In this document: positions 1 to 7,471 of the stretch, one piece after another
Layout of the letters: each line of letters starts with the position of its first letter
Position numbering within the stretch: the stretch's first letter is position 1
Origin: Collinsella sp. An7
GTDB lineage: Bacteria; Actinomycetota; Coriobacteriia; Coriobacteriales; Coriobacteriaceae
Assembly: GCF_002159335.1 (NCBI RefSeq)
Contig: NZ_NFHP01000002.1
Coordinates: 342,914 to 406,913 of the forward strand
Length of the DNA: 64,000 nt
Direction: 5' to 3'
Program-made: the position numbers and the translations under genes
Notes under the pieces: generated by a model
The model's input: the letters and a program-made list of their open reading frames with translations, nothing else
Databases searched by the model: none
What the model was told of the DNA's origin: nothing

Positions 1-904
1 CGAGGTTCTCGTCGCGGTAGAGGTCAAAGAGCTCATGCTCCACGCGCTTGACTACCTGGGCGCGCGTACCCTCCTCGACAAGAGCGCGCTCGCCGTCGGC
101 GAGCATGGCGGACGTCTTAAAGTAGTAACGCAGGTAGCTGATGGGAATCATGCCAAGCGCACGGAAGAACTCCGGGTCCCAGGCGTAGTCGGCAATGTTC
201 TTGAGCGAGATGGCGTCACCGTTAGAGGCGATCATGCTCTCGATAACGTCGGCGGTAACGTCCTCGCCGTCGAGGAAGACGCGACGAGCAAAGACCATGT
301 GGTTCAGCCCCTGGAATTCCACAAACACGCGCGAGGGATCGACGCCGAGCGTCTGCACGATGCCGCGCTGGATGCCGATGGGACCGTTGCAGAGACCCAC
401 GGCGCGCGGGAAGTTGCCGTAACGCAGAATTGCCTCGGTAACCATACCCGAGGGGTTGGTAAAGTTGATGAGCCACGCGTTGGGGCAGAGGCGCTTCATG
501 TCCTCGATGATGTCGAGGATGACGGGGATGGTGCGAAGGCCCTTGAAGAGGCCACCGGGGCCGTTGGTCTCCTGGCCGATGACGTGATGCTCGAGCGGGA
601 TGCGCTCATCCTTGGCGCGCGCGTCGAGCTGTCCCACGCGGAACTGCGTGGTCACAAAGTCGGCGTCCTTGAGCGCCGCCTCGCGGTCGAGCGTAAGGAT
701 GACCTTAAAGGGATTGCCCGCACGCGCCACCATGCGTTGCGCGAGAGCGCCCACGACCTCGAGCTTCTCGCGCCCCTCCTTGATATCTACGAGCCACAGT
801 TCGCGCACCGGCAGCTCATCAGCACGGTTGATGAACCCCTCCACGAGCTCGGGGGTGTAACTCGACCCTCCCCCGATGGTTGCAATCTTGAGTCCGTCGT
901 GCAT
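1..904 (-). CDS. 6-phospho-beta-glucosidase, GH4 family (partial, runs off window start)
   Basis: The reverse strand reads open from an ATG at 904 (GGGAGGG ribosome site just upstream) to the window edge, giving 301 residues without a stop. The N-terminus has the GH4 NAD-binding motif (IATIGGGSSYTPE). It is followed by QFRVGQLDARAKDE, QETNGPGGLFKGLR, NFTNPSGMVTEA, the metal-site CNGPIG segment and GLNHM, all typical of LicH/CelF-type 6-phospho-beta-glucosidases. This family hydrolyses PTS-imported phospho-beta-glucosides with NAD+ and Mn2+ by a redox-elimination mechanism. The full family length is about 440 residues, so roughly the last third lies outside the window. It is divergent from an RpiR regulator that probably controls it. 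The family call is firm; cellobiose-6-phosphate as substrate is inferred. Confidence 0.93.
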   Translation of the reverse strand, partial: MHDGLKIATIGGGSSYTPELVEGFINRADELPVRELWLVDIKEGREKLEVVGALAQRMVARAGNPFKVILTLDREAALKDADFVTTQFRVGQLDARAKDERIPLEHHVIGQETNGPGGLFKGLRTIPVILDIIEDMKRLCPNAWLINFTNPSGMVTEAILRYGNFPRAVGLCNGPIGIQRGIVQTLGVDPSRVFVEFQGLNHMVFARRVFLDGEDVTADVIESMIASNGDAISLKNIADYAWDPEFFRALGMIPISYLRYYFKTSAMLADGERALVEEGTRAQVVKRVEHELFDLYRDENL

Positions 905-1014
905 GGCACCCTCCCTGATACAAGATGGTTACGTCACCTCTGCACCATAAAGGAGGTTGTTTATCTGCATGGTTTACGCTGCATGCGTTGTTTCGGCAAA
1001 TGGTTTTAGACATA

Positions 1015-1032
1015 CGTTACAATTACGTAACG
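1015..1032. promoter_or_regulatory. candidate operator between GH4 gene and rpiR
   Basis: CGTTAC-N6-GTAACG is a perfect 6+6 inverted repeat in the 182-nt divergent intergenic region, 54 nt before the RpiR start. The surrounding stretch is the most AT-rich part of this region. Binding by the adjacent RpiR protein is inferred from position only. Confidence 0.4.
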
Positions 1033-1086
1033 CGATGTTACACCTTGCCTGCGGGTGCGACTAAGGCAGCATAGAGAGGGGCACAC

Positions 1087-1866
1087 ATGCTCTTTGTATC
1101 CGACACCCCCGACCTCAACGAGACCGATCTAGCCATCTATCAACGTGTGACGAGCCACTTTAAGGACATCGAGAGCCTCTCGGTGCGCCAGCTCGCCGCG
1201 GAGAGCAACACGAGCACCGCCTCGGTCCTGCGCTTCTGCCGCAAGTTTGGCACCACGGGCTTTACTGAGTTTAAGATCAGGCTCGCCGCGTACATACGTG
1301 CGCACGAGCCGTCGCCACAGCAGACGCTCAACCGAAGCAACGCGCCCGAGCTCATCAACTTTTTCTCACGCTTTCAAGACACGTACTATCGCGAGAAGAT
1401 CGACGAGGCGGTGGCGCTGCTCCTAGAAAAGGAGCTCATTCTCTTTATCGGGCTCGGATCGTCCAATATCATCGCCGAATACGGAGCGCTCTACTTCTCG
1501 TCCATCTTTACCATGGCCGTGCGCATCGAGGACCCAAACAACTACCCCGTCACGCACATGACGCCCGAACTAGCGCGACGCATCTGCATCGTGGCGCTAT
1601 CGGTCTCGGGCGAAACGCCCGAGGTCATCAACTATCTGAGCCACTTCAATCTGTCTGAGAGCTCGATCATCTCGATCACCAGTACGAGCACCTCAACAGT
1701 GGCGCGGCTCTCCGACATCAACATCCCCTACCACATTGCCATCGAGAAAATGCCGGATGGCTCGGCCGCGCCGCCCGATATTACCACGCAGGTGCCGGCG
1801 CTCTATATCGTAGAGACGCTTGCGCGCGAGGTGCAGCGCCACATGGGGCGGCCAGCGGGGGCGTAA
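1087..1866 (+). CDS. MurR/RpiR family transcriptional regulator (HTH + SIS)
   Basis: This 259-residue protein has an N-terminal RpiR helix-turn-helix (about residues 1-75, including SVRQLAAESNTSTASVLRFCRKFG). A SIS sugar-phosphate-binding domain follows (about 100-235, with LFIGLGSSNIIAEY and VALSVSGETPEVINYL). GAGAGGGG precedes the ATG. The SIS domain normally senses a phosphosugar. Divergent placement from a 6-phospho-beta-glucosidase suggests it controls phospho-beta-glucoside catabolism. Family assignment is direct from motifs; ligand and target are inferred. Confidence 0.93.
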   Translation: MLFVSDTPDLNETDLAIYQRVTSHFKDIESLSVRQLAAESNTSTASVLRFCRKFGTTGFTEFKIRLAAYIRAHEPSPQQTLNRSNAPELINFFSRFQDTYYREKIDEAVALLLEKELILFIGLGSSNIIAEYGALYFSSIFTMAVRIEDPNNYPVTHMTPELARRICIVALSVSGETPEVINYLSHFNLSESSIISITSTSTSTVARLSDINIPYHIAIEKMPDGSAAPPDITTQVPALYIVETLAREVQRHMGRPAGA

Positions 1867-1948
1867 AACATGATGCGCTGCCGAAACAGACGCCGGGACG
1901 ACGAGCGCAACGGGCTCCGCAAGGCTGGGATTTTCCGCCTCAGAAAAA

Positions 1949-2098
1949 CTCGACCCCCGATGTGAGTGCATCTTTTCAGAACTCCCGATAAGACCGACCC
2001 TTTTGGGCAATTTCGCACATCAAAACCCCAGTTGAGCACTGCAGCAAAGTGGAGTGCTACTCCACGGCGCCAAAAGATGCACTCACTTCCGGGTCGAG
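1949..2098 (-). repeat. Family A 150-bp palindromic element, copy A1
   Basis: The outer arms, CTCGACCCCCGATGTGAG... at 1949-1976 and its near-complement ending GGGTCGAG at 2072-2098, form inverted repeats of about 27 nt. The interior, read on the minus strand, aligns with copies A3/A4 (GAGTAGCACTCCA, then GTGCTCAACTGG). It sits between the convergent rpiR and DUF362 genes. No ORF of note. Together with the half-site and terminator that follow, it fills the 361-nt gap 1867-2227. Confidence 0.85.
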
Positions 2099-2103
2099 CT
2101 TAG

Positions 2104-2147
2104 AAATGGGTCAAAAAGGAACACGTCTCCATCCGCCCCGTTCGCAC
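2104..2147. repeat. half copy of a family C (GTCCCC-type) hairpin
   Basis: AATGGGTCAAAAAGGAACACGTCTCC resembles one arm of the long palindrome at 34464-34540 (AATGGGTCAGATGGAACACGTCCCC). The partner arm is absent here, so this looks like a decayed or half element. Confidence 0.45.
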
Positions 2148-2197
2148 AAAAAAGCGCCGGGCGTCGGCGCCCCACCCTGGGGAGCCAACGCCCGGCG
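2148..2197 (-). terminator. rho-independent terminator of the DUF362 gene
   Basis: On the minus strand, CGCCGGGCG pairs with CGCCCGGCG around a GC-rich loop and is followed directly by a T6 run. It lies 30 nt beyond the DUF362 stop. Confidence 0.85.
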
Positions 2198-2227
2198 TTA
2201 CGTGCGGTGCACTTTTGCAAGCGGCGA

Positions 2228-3463
2228 CTACTTGACCTCGATGAGCTCGTAGTGGCTCGTGCCGAGACCGATCTTCTCGGCGTGCTCGATCATCGAGCGC
2301 CAGTTGGTATCGGGGTGCGTCATGTTGAAGTGGTCGTGCTCGCAGCGCTCGGGCACGCCTCCCTCGGCCTCGAGCTTGTCCCGCATATCGGTGAGCTCGG
2401 TACCAGGCAGCGCCGGAGCGGCAAGGGCCATGTCGATGCACGCCTGGTCGATGGCGACCGGGTCAAAGCTCGCGAACATCCCGAGGTCGGACACGATGGG
2501 CGTATCGTTCTCGGCATGGCAGTCGCAGTTGGGCGAGATGTCGATGGCGAGCGAGATGTGGAAGTTCGGGCGGTCCTGCACCACGGCCTGCGTGTACTCG
2601 GCGATCTTGTAGTTGAGCACGTCCACCGCGGCGTCGTAATCGGGCTCGATGGCATCCTGGTTGCAGGCGCCGATGCAACGGCCGCAGCCCACGCAGCGGT
2701 CGTGATCGATCGACGCCACGCGCACCGTACGCGTAGTGCCGTTTGCGAGCTCGCAATCGCGCGTCTCGTCAAAGCTGATAGCACCGTGCGCGCAGATGCG
2801 GTCGCATGCGCGGCAGCCGATGCACTTCTCGGTGTGGACGCTCGGCTTACCCGCGGCGTGCTGCTCCATCTTGCCAGCACGGCTGCCGCCACCCATACCG
2901 AGGTTCTTCATGGCACCGCCAAAGCCAGCCTGCTCATGACCCTTAAAGTGCGTGAGGGAGATAACGATATCGGCATCCATGAGCGCGTGGCCGATCTTGG
3001 CCTCCTTTACGTACTCGCCGTTCTTGACGGACACGAGCGTCTCGTCGGTGCCCTTGAGGCCGTCGGCGATGATTACGTGGCAGCCCGTGGCATACGGGGT
3101 AAAGCCGTTCTGGTAGGCGCAGTCGATGTGCTCGAGCGCGTTCTTGCGGCTGCCCACATAAAGCGTGTTGCAGTCGGTTAGGAAGGGCTTGCCGCCCAGC
3201 TCCTTAACCACATCCGCCACGGCGCGCGCATAGTTGGGGCGCAGGAAGCTCAGGTTGCCCAGCTCGCCAAAGTGAATCTTGATGGCGACGAACTTGTTGG
3301 TGAAATCAATCTGCTCGATGCCAGCCTTTCGGATGAGGCGCTTGAGCTTGTCGAGCTGGCTCTCCCTGCCGTAGGTGCGCAGGTTGGTGAAGTACACCTT
3401 TGCGGGCTCGGCAGAACCGTCGGCAGCGGCCCTGGTGGTCTGAGCGGTCATCTGGTCTGTCAT
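2228..3463 (-). CDS. DUF362 domain protein with two 4Fe-4S clusters
   Basis: This 411-residue protein has an N-terminal DUF362 region (KVYFTNLRTYG, AIKIHFGELGN, FLTDCNTLYVGSR, LTHFKGHEQAGFGG). Two ferredoxin-type cluster motifs follow (CIGCRACDRICAHG and CVGCGRCIGACNQD), then a C-terminal DUF362 continuation (DISPNCDCHAEND, FDPVAIDQACIDMA). The ATG at 3463 is preferred over an upstream TTG because GGGGAG lies 8 nt before it. It is probably a cytoplasmic iron-sulfur protein. DUF362 proteins are common in anaerobes and their redox role is not established. Transcribed alone with its own terminator. Confidence 0.92.
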   Translation of the reverse strand: MTDQMTAQTTRAAADGSAEPAKVYFTNLRTYGRESQLDKLKRLIRKAGIEQIDFTNKFVAIKIHFGELGNLSFLRPNYARAVADVVKELGGKPFLTDCNTLYVGSRKNALEHIDCAYQNGFTPYATGCHVIIADGLKGTDETLVSVKNGEYVKEAKIGHALMDADIVISLTHFKGHEQAGFGGAMKNLGMGGGSRAGKMEQHAAGKPSVHTEKCIGCRACDRICAHGAISFDETRDCELANGTTRTVRVASIDHDRCVGCGRCIGACNQDAIEPDYDAAVDVLNYKIAEYTQAVVQDRPNFHISLAIDISPNCDCHAENDTPIVSDLGMFASFDPVAIDQACIDMALAAPALPGTELTDMRDKLEAEGGVPERCEHDHFNMTHPDTNWRSMIEHAEKIGLGTSHYELIEVK

Positions 3464-3702
3464 GTGCAAGACTCCCCTCTTGTACGCATCATCTGTCGTG
3501 TTGCATTATCGCCGATGCGCCGCGCGGGCAAAAATACTTCCTCGGCATAGCGCGGCATGCGGTTTGCGCATGGTACCACGCCGACCATCTGTCTTTGTTA
3601 TGCCATGCCCGTGATTCTTCCGTACGCCTCGCGTTAACCCCTTCTCTACGTCCCGGACTGACAGCTCTTTTCTGCCTCCGCCAAACTTTTTTGAAAAAGG
3701 TC

Positions 3703-3731
3703 TTGACGCACCCCGGGTGCCGTGCGATTAT
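3703..3731 (+). promoter_or_regulatory. promoter of tRNA-Arg
   Basis: TTGACG at 3703-3708 and GATTAT at 3726-3731 are separated by 17 nt, with the tRNA 5' end 13 nt beyond the -10. The spacer contains the perfect palindrome GCACCCCGGGTGC (3708-3720). Confidence 0.65.
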
Positions 3732-3743
3732 ATCCCTTGCGCT

Positions 3744-3820
3744 GCGCCATTAGCTCAGCTGGATAGAGCGTTTGACTACGAATCAAAAGGTCGTAGGTTC
3801 GAATCCTACATGGCGCACCA
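3744..3820 (+). tRNA. tRNA-Arg (anticodon ACG), CCA encoded
   Basis: The 7-bp acceptor stem GCGCCAT/ATGGCGC, the D-arm AGCTCAGCTGGATAGAGC, the anticodon stem TTTGA/TCAAA around CTACGAA (anticodon ACG at 3778-3780) and the T-arm GTAGGTTCGAATCCTAC are all intact. CCA is encoded at 3818-3820. ACG is expected to be edited to ICG and to read CGU/CGC/CGA arginine codons. Confidence 0.98.
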
Positions 3821-3833
3821 CAAGATCTCTCCG

Positions 3834-3858
3834 GGGACCCACGTGGTCCCTTTTTTGT
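3834..3858 (+). terminator. terminator after tRNA-Arg
   Basis: GGGACC-CACGT-GGTCCC is followed by T6 (3851-3856), 14 nt after the CCA. Confidence 0.9.
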
Positions 3859-4008
3859 TTTACGCGCCAGCGATAGCGCTGTGCATCTTACCCTCCTCCG
3901 CCAGCGTTATCTACAGGCCGATCCTCCAGCCCACGAGCCCGCCTTCGCTCAACACGCGCTGTGTCCACCACTGGATCGCTCGAGCGCTCTTGCCGTTTGG
4001 CGTCCCGG

Positions 4009-4257
4009 CTAAAGCGTTGCCGCGACCGCCTTACGGATGTAGTCGGACCGGTTGGTGGTCTTGCGGTCAATCGCCGCAACCATAGAAGCCGGGAACTTAA
4101 CCGGCACCGTCACCAGAGGCTCGTCAGCAAGCGGTGGGCGACCCACACGCACATTCTCGAGACGGCCCTCCCACGAGCCATCCTCAAACGAGCGGGTTTC
4201 GCGCTCCAGCTCCTCGTCCGTTACCACGTCCCCGTTTGCCAAACGGTACTCGGTCAT
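4009..4257 (-). CDS. small putative antitoxin with C-terminal ribbon-helix-helix-like segment
   Basis: This 82-residue protein starts at an ATG preceded by GAGGAGGAG. The C-terminal part (VTVPVKFPASMVAAIDRKTTNRSDYIRKAVAATL region) resembles an RHH fold: a short beta strand followed by two helices. The N-terminal half is acidic (TDEELERETRSFEDG). Its start is 2 nt after the stop of the upstream gene, so they are translationally coupled. The layout fits a type II toxin-antitoxin pair with the toxin gene first; the antitoxin role is inferred. Confidence 0.7.
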   Translation of the reverse strand: MTEYRLANGDVVTDEELERETRSFEDGSWEGRLENVRVGRPPLADEPLVTVPVKFPASMVAAIDRKTTNRSDYIRKAVAATL

Positions 4258-4259
4258 CG

Positions 4260-4523
4260 TTATCTCCTCCTCAGCGCCTGCTCGATCTCGCGCATCGTCT
4301 TGCGCGAAGGCGGCGTTATCGCATGGTAGGCCAGCCATCCGTCCGTCGTGAGAACCCCGACCATCTCGAGCTCTCGCTCCAGCTCATCAAAGCCAACCCT
4401 CAGCTCCCGTTCCCCCGGCTTCCTCGTTGCCGCCCCGGCATAGGAGCGCCAAGCCTTCTGGACATCGCATGGTCCCAACTCCGGGTGCCGTCTTTCGATA
4501 CGAGGGTGAACGTGTACTTCCAT
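4260..4523 (-). CDS. putative small toxin partner of RHH protein
   Basis: This 87-residue protein begins MEVHVHPRIERRHPELG and contains DVQKAWRSYAG and LAYHAITPPSRKTMREIEQAL. The HPRIERRHPEL start and YHA(M/Q)TPP-type end recall a group of small BrnT/DUF4258-like proteins that I associate with RHH antitoxins in Actinobacteria. I could not verify this by search. It is the first gene of a two-gene unit. An AT-rich promoter region with two copies of AATACYTTTT lies just upstream. Confidence 0.55.
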   Translation of the reverse strand: MEVHVHPRIERRHPELGPCDVQKAWRSYAGAATRKPGERELRVGFDELERELEMVGVLTTDGWLAYHAITPPSRKTMREIEQALRRR

Positions 4524-4544
4524 CTTCTTCCCCCGCGCTTATTT

Positions 4545-4570
4545 CATAATACCTTTTTGTAATACTTTTA
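4545..4570 (-). promoter_or_regulatory. AT-rich promoter/operator of the small TA-like pair
   Basis: The plus strand shows AATACCTTTT (4548-4557) and AATACTTTT (4561-4569), two direct repeats 13 nt apart. On the minus strand this gives a TATTAT -10 candidate. Direct repeats at the promoter fit autoregulation by an RHH antitoxin; this is inference. Confidence 0.35.
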
Positions 4571-4585
4571 ATATGGCGCATTCAC

Positions 4586-4942
4586 TTATCGCGAGATGGC
4601 GCGCTCACGCACTTCGTAAGGCAGGTCCAAGCGCCTGAGGAGGTTGCGGATGGTAGCGGCGCAATCGTAGCCGGTAAACGCCACACGCAACACCTCGAGC
4701 AGCTGGATGCGCGTCTCCACCCTAAAATACGCGGCAAGGCCACGCACCGCTCGCCTATCCAGAACCGTCTCCACCACATGACGGGGCTCCTCAAAGCAGA
4801 ACTGCGTGAGCGCCCCTTCACTCGCCTGCCGGATTGCCATACCGCCCTCCGGCTCAAGTGCGGCAACCACCCGTAACCGCTCCTCATCTGGTCCGCTCTC
4901 AAACAGCACCACCTGCAACTCCGCCGCCGTTCCAACTACCAT
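4586..4942 (-). CDS. hypothetical protein behind LexA-type boxes
   Basis: This 118-residue protein starts at the ATG at 4942 (AAAGGGG upstream; a longer in-frame extension lacks a ribosome site and would cover the promoter). It is rich in charged and aliphatic residues (LQVVLFESGPDEERLRVV, FCFEEPRHVVETVLDRRAVRG, RIQLLEVLRVAFTGYDCA, IRNLLRRLDLPYEVRERA). I recognise no catalytic motif, signal peptide or membrane segment. The only functional clue is the promoter: two GAAC-N4-GTTC-like boxes, which suggest DNA-damage control. Function unknown. Confidence 0.75.
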   Translation of the reverse strand: MVVGTAAELQVVLFESGPDEERLRVVAALEPEGGMAIRQASEGALTQFCFEEPRHVVETVLDRRAVRGLAAYFRVETRIQLLEVLRVAFTGYDCAATIRNLLRRLDLPYEVRERAISR

Positions 4943-4978
4943 CTCAGCCCCTTTCTCACCATCTCCTTTTGTGGCTCC

Positions 4979-5023
4979 AGTATACGCTTTAGTACAAACA
5001 TTTGTTCGTGGAACTTTTGTTCG
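4979..5023 (-). promoter_or_regulatory. candidate SOS promoter: -10 TATACT with two LexA-like boxes
   Basis: On the minus strand, GAACAAAAGTTC (5022-5011) is a perfect GAAC-N4-GTTC palindrome and CGAACAAATGTTTG (5008-4995) matches CGAACRNRYGTTYG. A TATACT -10 lies at 4984-4979, so the second box overlaps the -35. GAACN4GTTC is the Gram-positive/actinobacterial LexA consensus. LexA binding is inferred. Confidence 0.55.
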
Positions 5024-5225
5024 CTCATGGTCAAAGTTTGTCCGCACGACGTGCTACACGCCACAGCCCGCCAACTGTCCAGCCACAGCAACCGGCAAGC
5101 GCCATCCACAAAATGCAGCCCACTCACCTAAACGGCAGAATCCCAGCTTATTCCGTTCAAAATATGAGCGAACTACATTTTCGCTGGGCCACAACAAGAG
5201 AGGGGCCTGTACATAAGATGTGACA

Positions 5226-5268
5226 ATGGGGACAGGTTTTTTCACGCGATAACATAACCTGTCCCCAT
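5226..5268. repeat. family C hairpin (GTCCCC type)
   Basis: ATGGGGACAGGTT (5226-5238) and AACCTGTCCCCAT (5256-5268) are perfect 13-nt inverted repeats around a 17-nt loop. It shares the GTCCCC core of the other family C elements. Confidence 0.75.
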
Positions 5269-5283
5269 GGTCACAACAACAAA

Positions 5284-5517
5284 GCCGGCTTCCCCGTGCC
5301 GGGTGTCCGTAGTACGTCGGATCGGCGCGAAAGAGGAGGGCATAGGCCTTCGCGCCATGCCCGACGATTGAACGCCGAGGTGACGCGCCCTTCCCCATTG
5401 CCAGGCTGCAACGGAGCAGGCCTTTCCAGGTGCCGCAGATTCACCTGAAAGAGGGGCGCGCCTTACGGTGGCGACCGACGATTGAAGGCGAAGGTGCGGT
5501 GCCCGGGAAGGCCGAAC
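5284..5517. repeat. composite family D repeat (two 44-bp core copies)
   Basis: Core copies GAAAGAGGAGGGCATAGG...CGACGATTGAACG (5329-5374) and GAAAGAGGGGCGCGCC...CGACGATTGAAGG (5447-5490) are nested between diverged arms (CGGCTTCCCCGTGCC and GGTGCCCGGGAAGGCCG). The same core occurs at 59256-59299 and, decayed, at 50907-50951. No ORF is credible here. With the hairpin at 5226 it accounts for most of the gap 4943-5524. Confidence 0.65.
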
Positions 5518-5524
5518 AGGTCCG

Positions 5525-7471
5525 TTAATCCAATTCCTTGAGCCCTTGGCACAACTCCCAGTACGTTCCCCCAAGGGCATAGAGCTCGTCGTGGGTGCCG
5601 CGCTCGATGATGCGCCCGTGGTCGAGCACCATGATGGCGTCGGCGTCGCGCACGGTAGAGAGGCGATGCGCGATCATAAAGGTCGTTCTCCCCTGCATAA
5701 GCTGGTCCATGCCACGGCTGATGAGCATCTCGGTGCGCGTGTCGATGCTCGAGGTCGCCTCGTCCAGAATGAGCACCGGCGGGTCGGCCACCGCCGCGCG
5801 CGCAATGGCGAGGAGCTGCCGCTGCCCCTGCGAGAGGTTGGCGCCGTCGGAGGTCACCATGGTGTCGTAGCCCTGCGGCAGACGTCGAATAAAGCTGTCG
5901 GCGTTGGCGATCTTGGCCGCCGCGCGAACCTCCTCGTCGGTGGCGTCGAGCTTGCCAAAGCGGATGTTCTCGGCAATCGTGCCGGTAAAGAGGTGCGTAT
6001 CCTGCAGCACGATACCCAGCGAGCGGCGCAGCGAATCCTTCTCGATATTCTTGACGTTGATGCCGTCGAAGGTGATCTCGCCCTCCTGCACATCGTAGAA
6101 ACGATTGATGAGGTTAGTGATAGTGGTCTTGCCGGCGCCCGTGGACCCCACAAACGCGATCTTTTGACCGGGCTTGGCAAAGAGGTTGATGCCGTGGAGC
6201 ACCTCGTGCCCCGGCTCGTAACCAAAGCTCACGTTGTGGAAGCGCACGTCACCGCGCAGGGGCAGCCGCCCCGTGGCGAGGAGCGTCCCGTCCACGCCGA
6301 GCGCGGTCTCCGTCGCCACGGCGCCCATGTCCTCAGCTGCAGGATGACGCATTGTAACCCCGTCCCCACATGAGTCATCGGCAACGGGCACGAGCGAGCC
6401 CCACACGCCCACGCCGTAGCCGTCGGGGATCTGCCACGCCCACGCGTCGCGCGCCGTCTGCACAAGCCGCACGCGTCCCTCGTCCACCTCGGGAGGCTCG
6501 TGCATGGCCGAGAACACGCGCTCCGCACCGGCAAGGGCCGAGAGCAAGAAGTTGGACTGCTGCGTAAACTGGTTGATGGGCATGGCCGTCTGCCGCACAA
6601 ACACCAGGTAGCTTGCGAGCGCACCCACGTCCGTCGCCCCGGTGATGGCCATCCAGCCGCCGAGCACGGCCACGATCGCGTAGTTCACATAGCTGATGGA
6701 GACCACCGCCGGCACCATCGAGGCGGCGTAGGCCTGGGCGCTCGTGCCCGCCACGCGCAGCCGCTCGTTGCGTGCGCGGAACTCCTCCACGTTGGCGCGC
6801 TCGTGGTTAAAGACCTTTACGACCTTCTGCCCGGTGACCATCTCCTCGATGTAGCCGTCGAGCTCGCCCAGCTCGGTCTGCTGGCGCTGGTAGTAGCCTC
6901 GGCTGCGGTTGGTGGAGAACCGTATGTAGGCAAACATCACGATGTAGCCCACCACCACAACGAGCGAGAGCTGCCAGTTAAGGATAAAGATCATCGCAAG
7001 CGTGCCCACGATCTGGATAAAGCTCTGGATGACCATGGCAAAACTGTTGTTCATGGCCTCGGCCACAGTGTCCACGTCGTTGGTGAAGTAGCTCATGATG
7101 TCGCCGCGGCTGCGCGTGTCGAAGTAGCGCAGCGGCAGCGTCTGGATGTGCGAAAAGAGGTCGCGGCGGATATCCACGAGGACCTTCTGCGCCGCATGCA
7201 CCATGACCTGCGTGTATCCAAAGGCCGAGAGCACGCCCACCACGTAGATGGCAGCCGTGAGCGCAATACTCGCCACAAAGCCCTCGATATTGCCCTGCGA
7301 GAGCGCGTCTACCACGGGGCGGATCATATAGGTGCCGAGCAGGTTGGCCGTGGCCGAGATGGTCACGAGCACCGCCACTGCCAAGAAGAGCAGCTTGTGC
7401 CGCCCCAGGTAGGACATGAGTTCGCGCAGGGTGCGCATGAGGTTCTGAGGCTTCTTTCCCGGTGCCGGCAT
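5525..7471 (-). CDS. ABC exporter half-transporter (canonical ATP site) with extended linker
   Basis: This 648-residue protein has an N-terminal six-helix ABC exporter membrane domain (about residues 20-310). The C-terminal nucleotide-binding domain (about 400-640) has Walker A GSTGAGKTT, signature LSQGQRQ, Walker B ILDEATSSID and the switch histidine in IAHRLSTV. The linker (about 320-395) is longer than usual and includes an in-frame family C hairpin encoding DDSCGDGVTMRH. It is translationally coupled to the gene before it: the stop and start share one base. With its neighbour it forms a heterodimeric exporter, probably for drugs or lipids, in a MarR-controlled operon. Substrate unknown. 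Confidence 0.93.
   Translation of the reverse strand: MPAPGKKPQNLMRTLRELMSYLGRHKLLFLAVAVLVTISATANLLGTYMIRPVVDALSQGNIEGFVASIALTAAIYVVGVLSAFGYTQVMVHAAQKVLVDIRRDLFSHIQTLPLRYFDTRSRGDIMSYFTNDVDTVAEAMNNSFAMVIQSFIQIVGTLAMIFILNWQLSLVVVVGYIVMFAYIRFSTNRSRGYYQRQQTELGELDGYIEEMVTGQKVVKVFNHERANVEEFRARNERLRVAGTSAQAYAASMVPAVVSISYVNYAIVAVLGGWMAITGATDVGALASYLVFVRQTAMPINQFTQQSNFLLSALAGAERVFSAMHEPPEVDEGRVRLVQTARDAWAWQIPDGYGVGVWGSLVPVADDSCGDGVTMRHPAAEDMGAVATETALGVDGTLLATGRLPLRGDVRFHNVSFGYEPGHEVLHGINLFAKPGQKIAFVGSTGAGKTTITNLINRFYDVQEGEITFDGINVKNIEKDSLRRSLGIVLQDTHLFTGTIAENIRFGKLDATDEEVRAAAKIANADSFIRRLPQGYDTMVTSDGANLSQGQRQLLAIARAAVADPPVLILDEATSSIDTRTEMLISRGMDQLMQGRTTFMIAHRLSTVRDADAIMVLDHGRIIERGTHDELYALGGTYWELCQGLKELD
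6343..6379. repeat. family C hairpin inside the ABC transporter coding sequence
   Basis: GATGACGCAT (6343-6352) and ATGAGTCATC (6370-6379) flank TGTAACCCCGTCCCCAC. They pair 9 of 10. The core matches the intergenic family C copies at 18112 and 57730. It lies in the linker between membrane and ATPase domains and keeps the reading frame. Confidence 0.65.
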
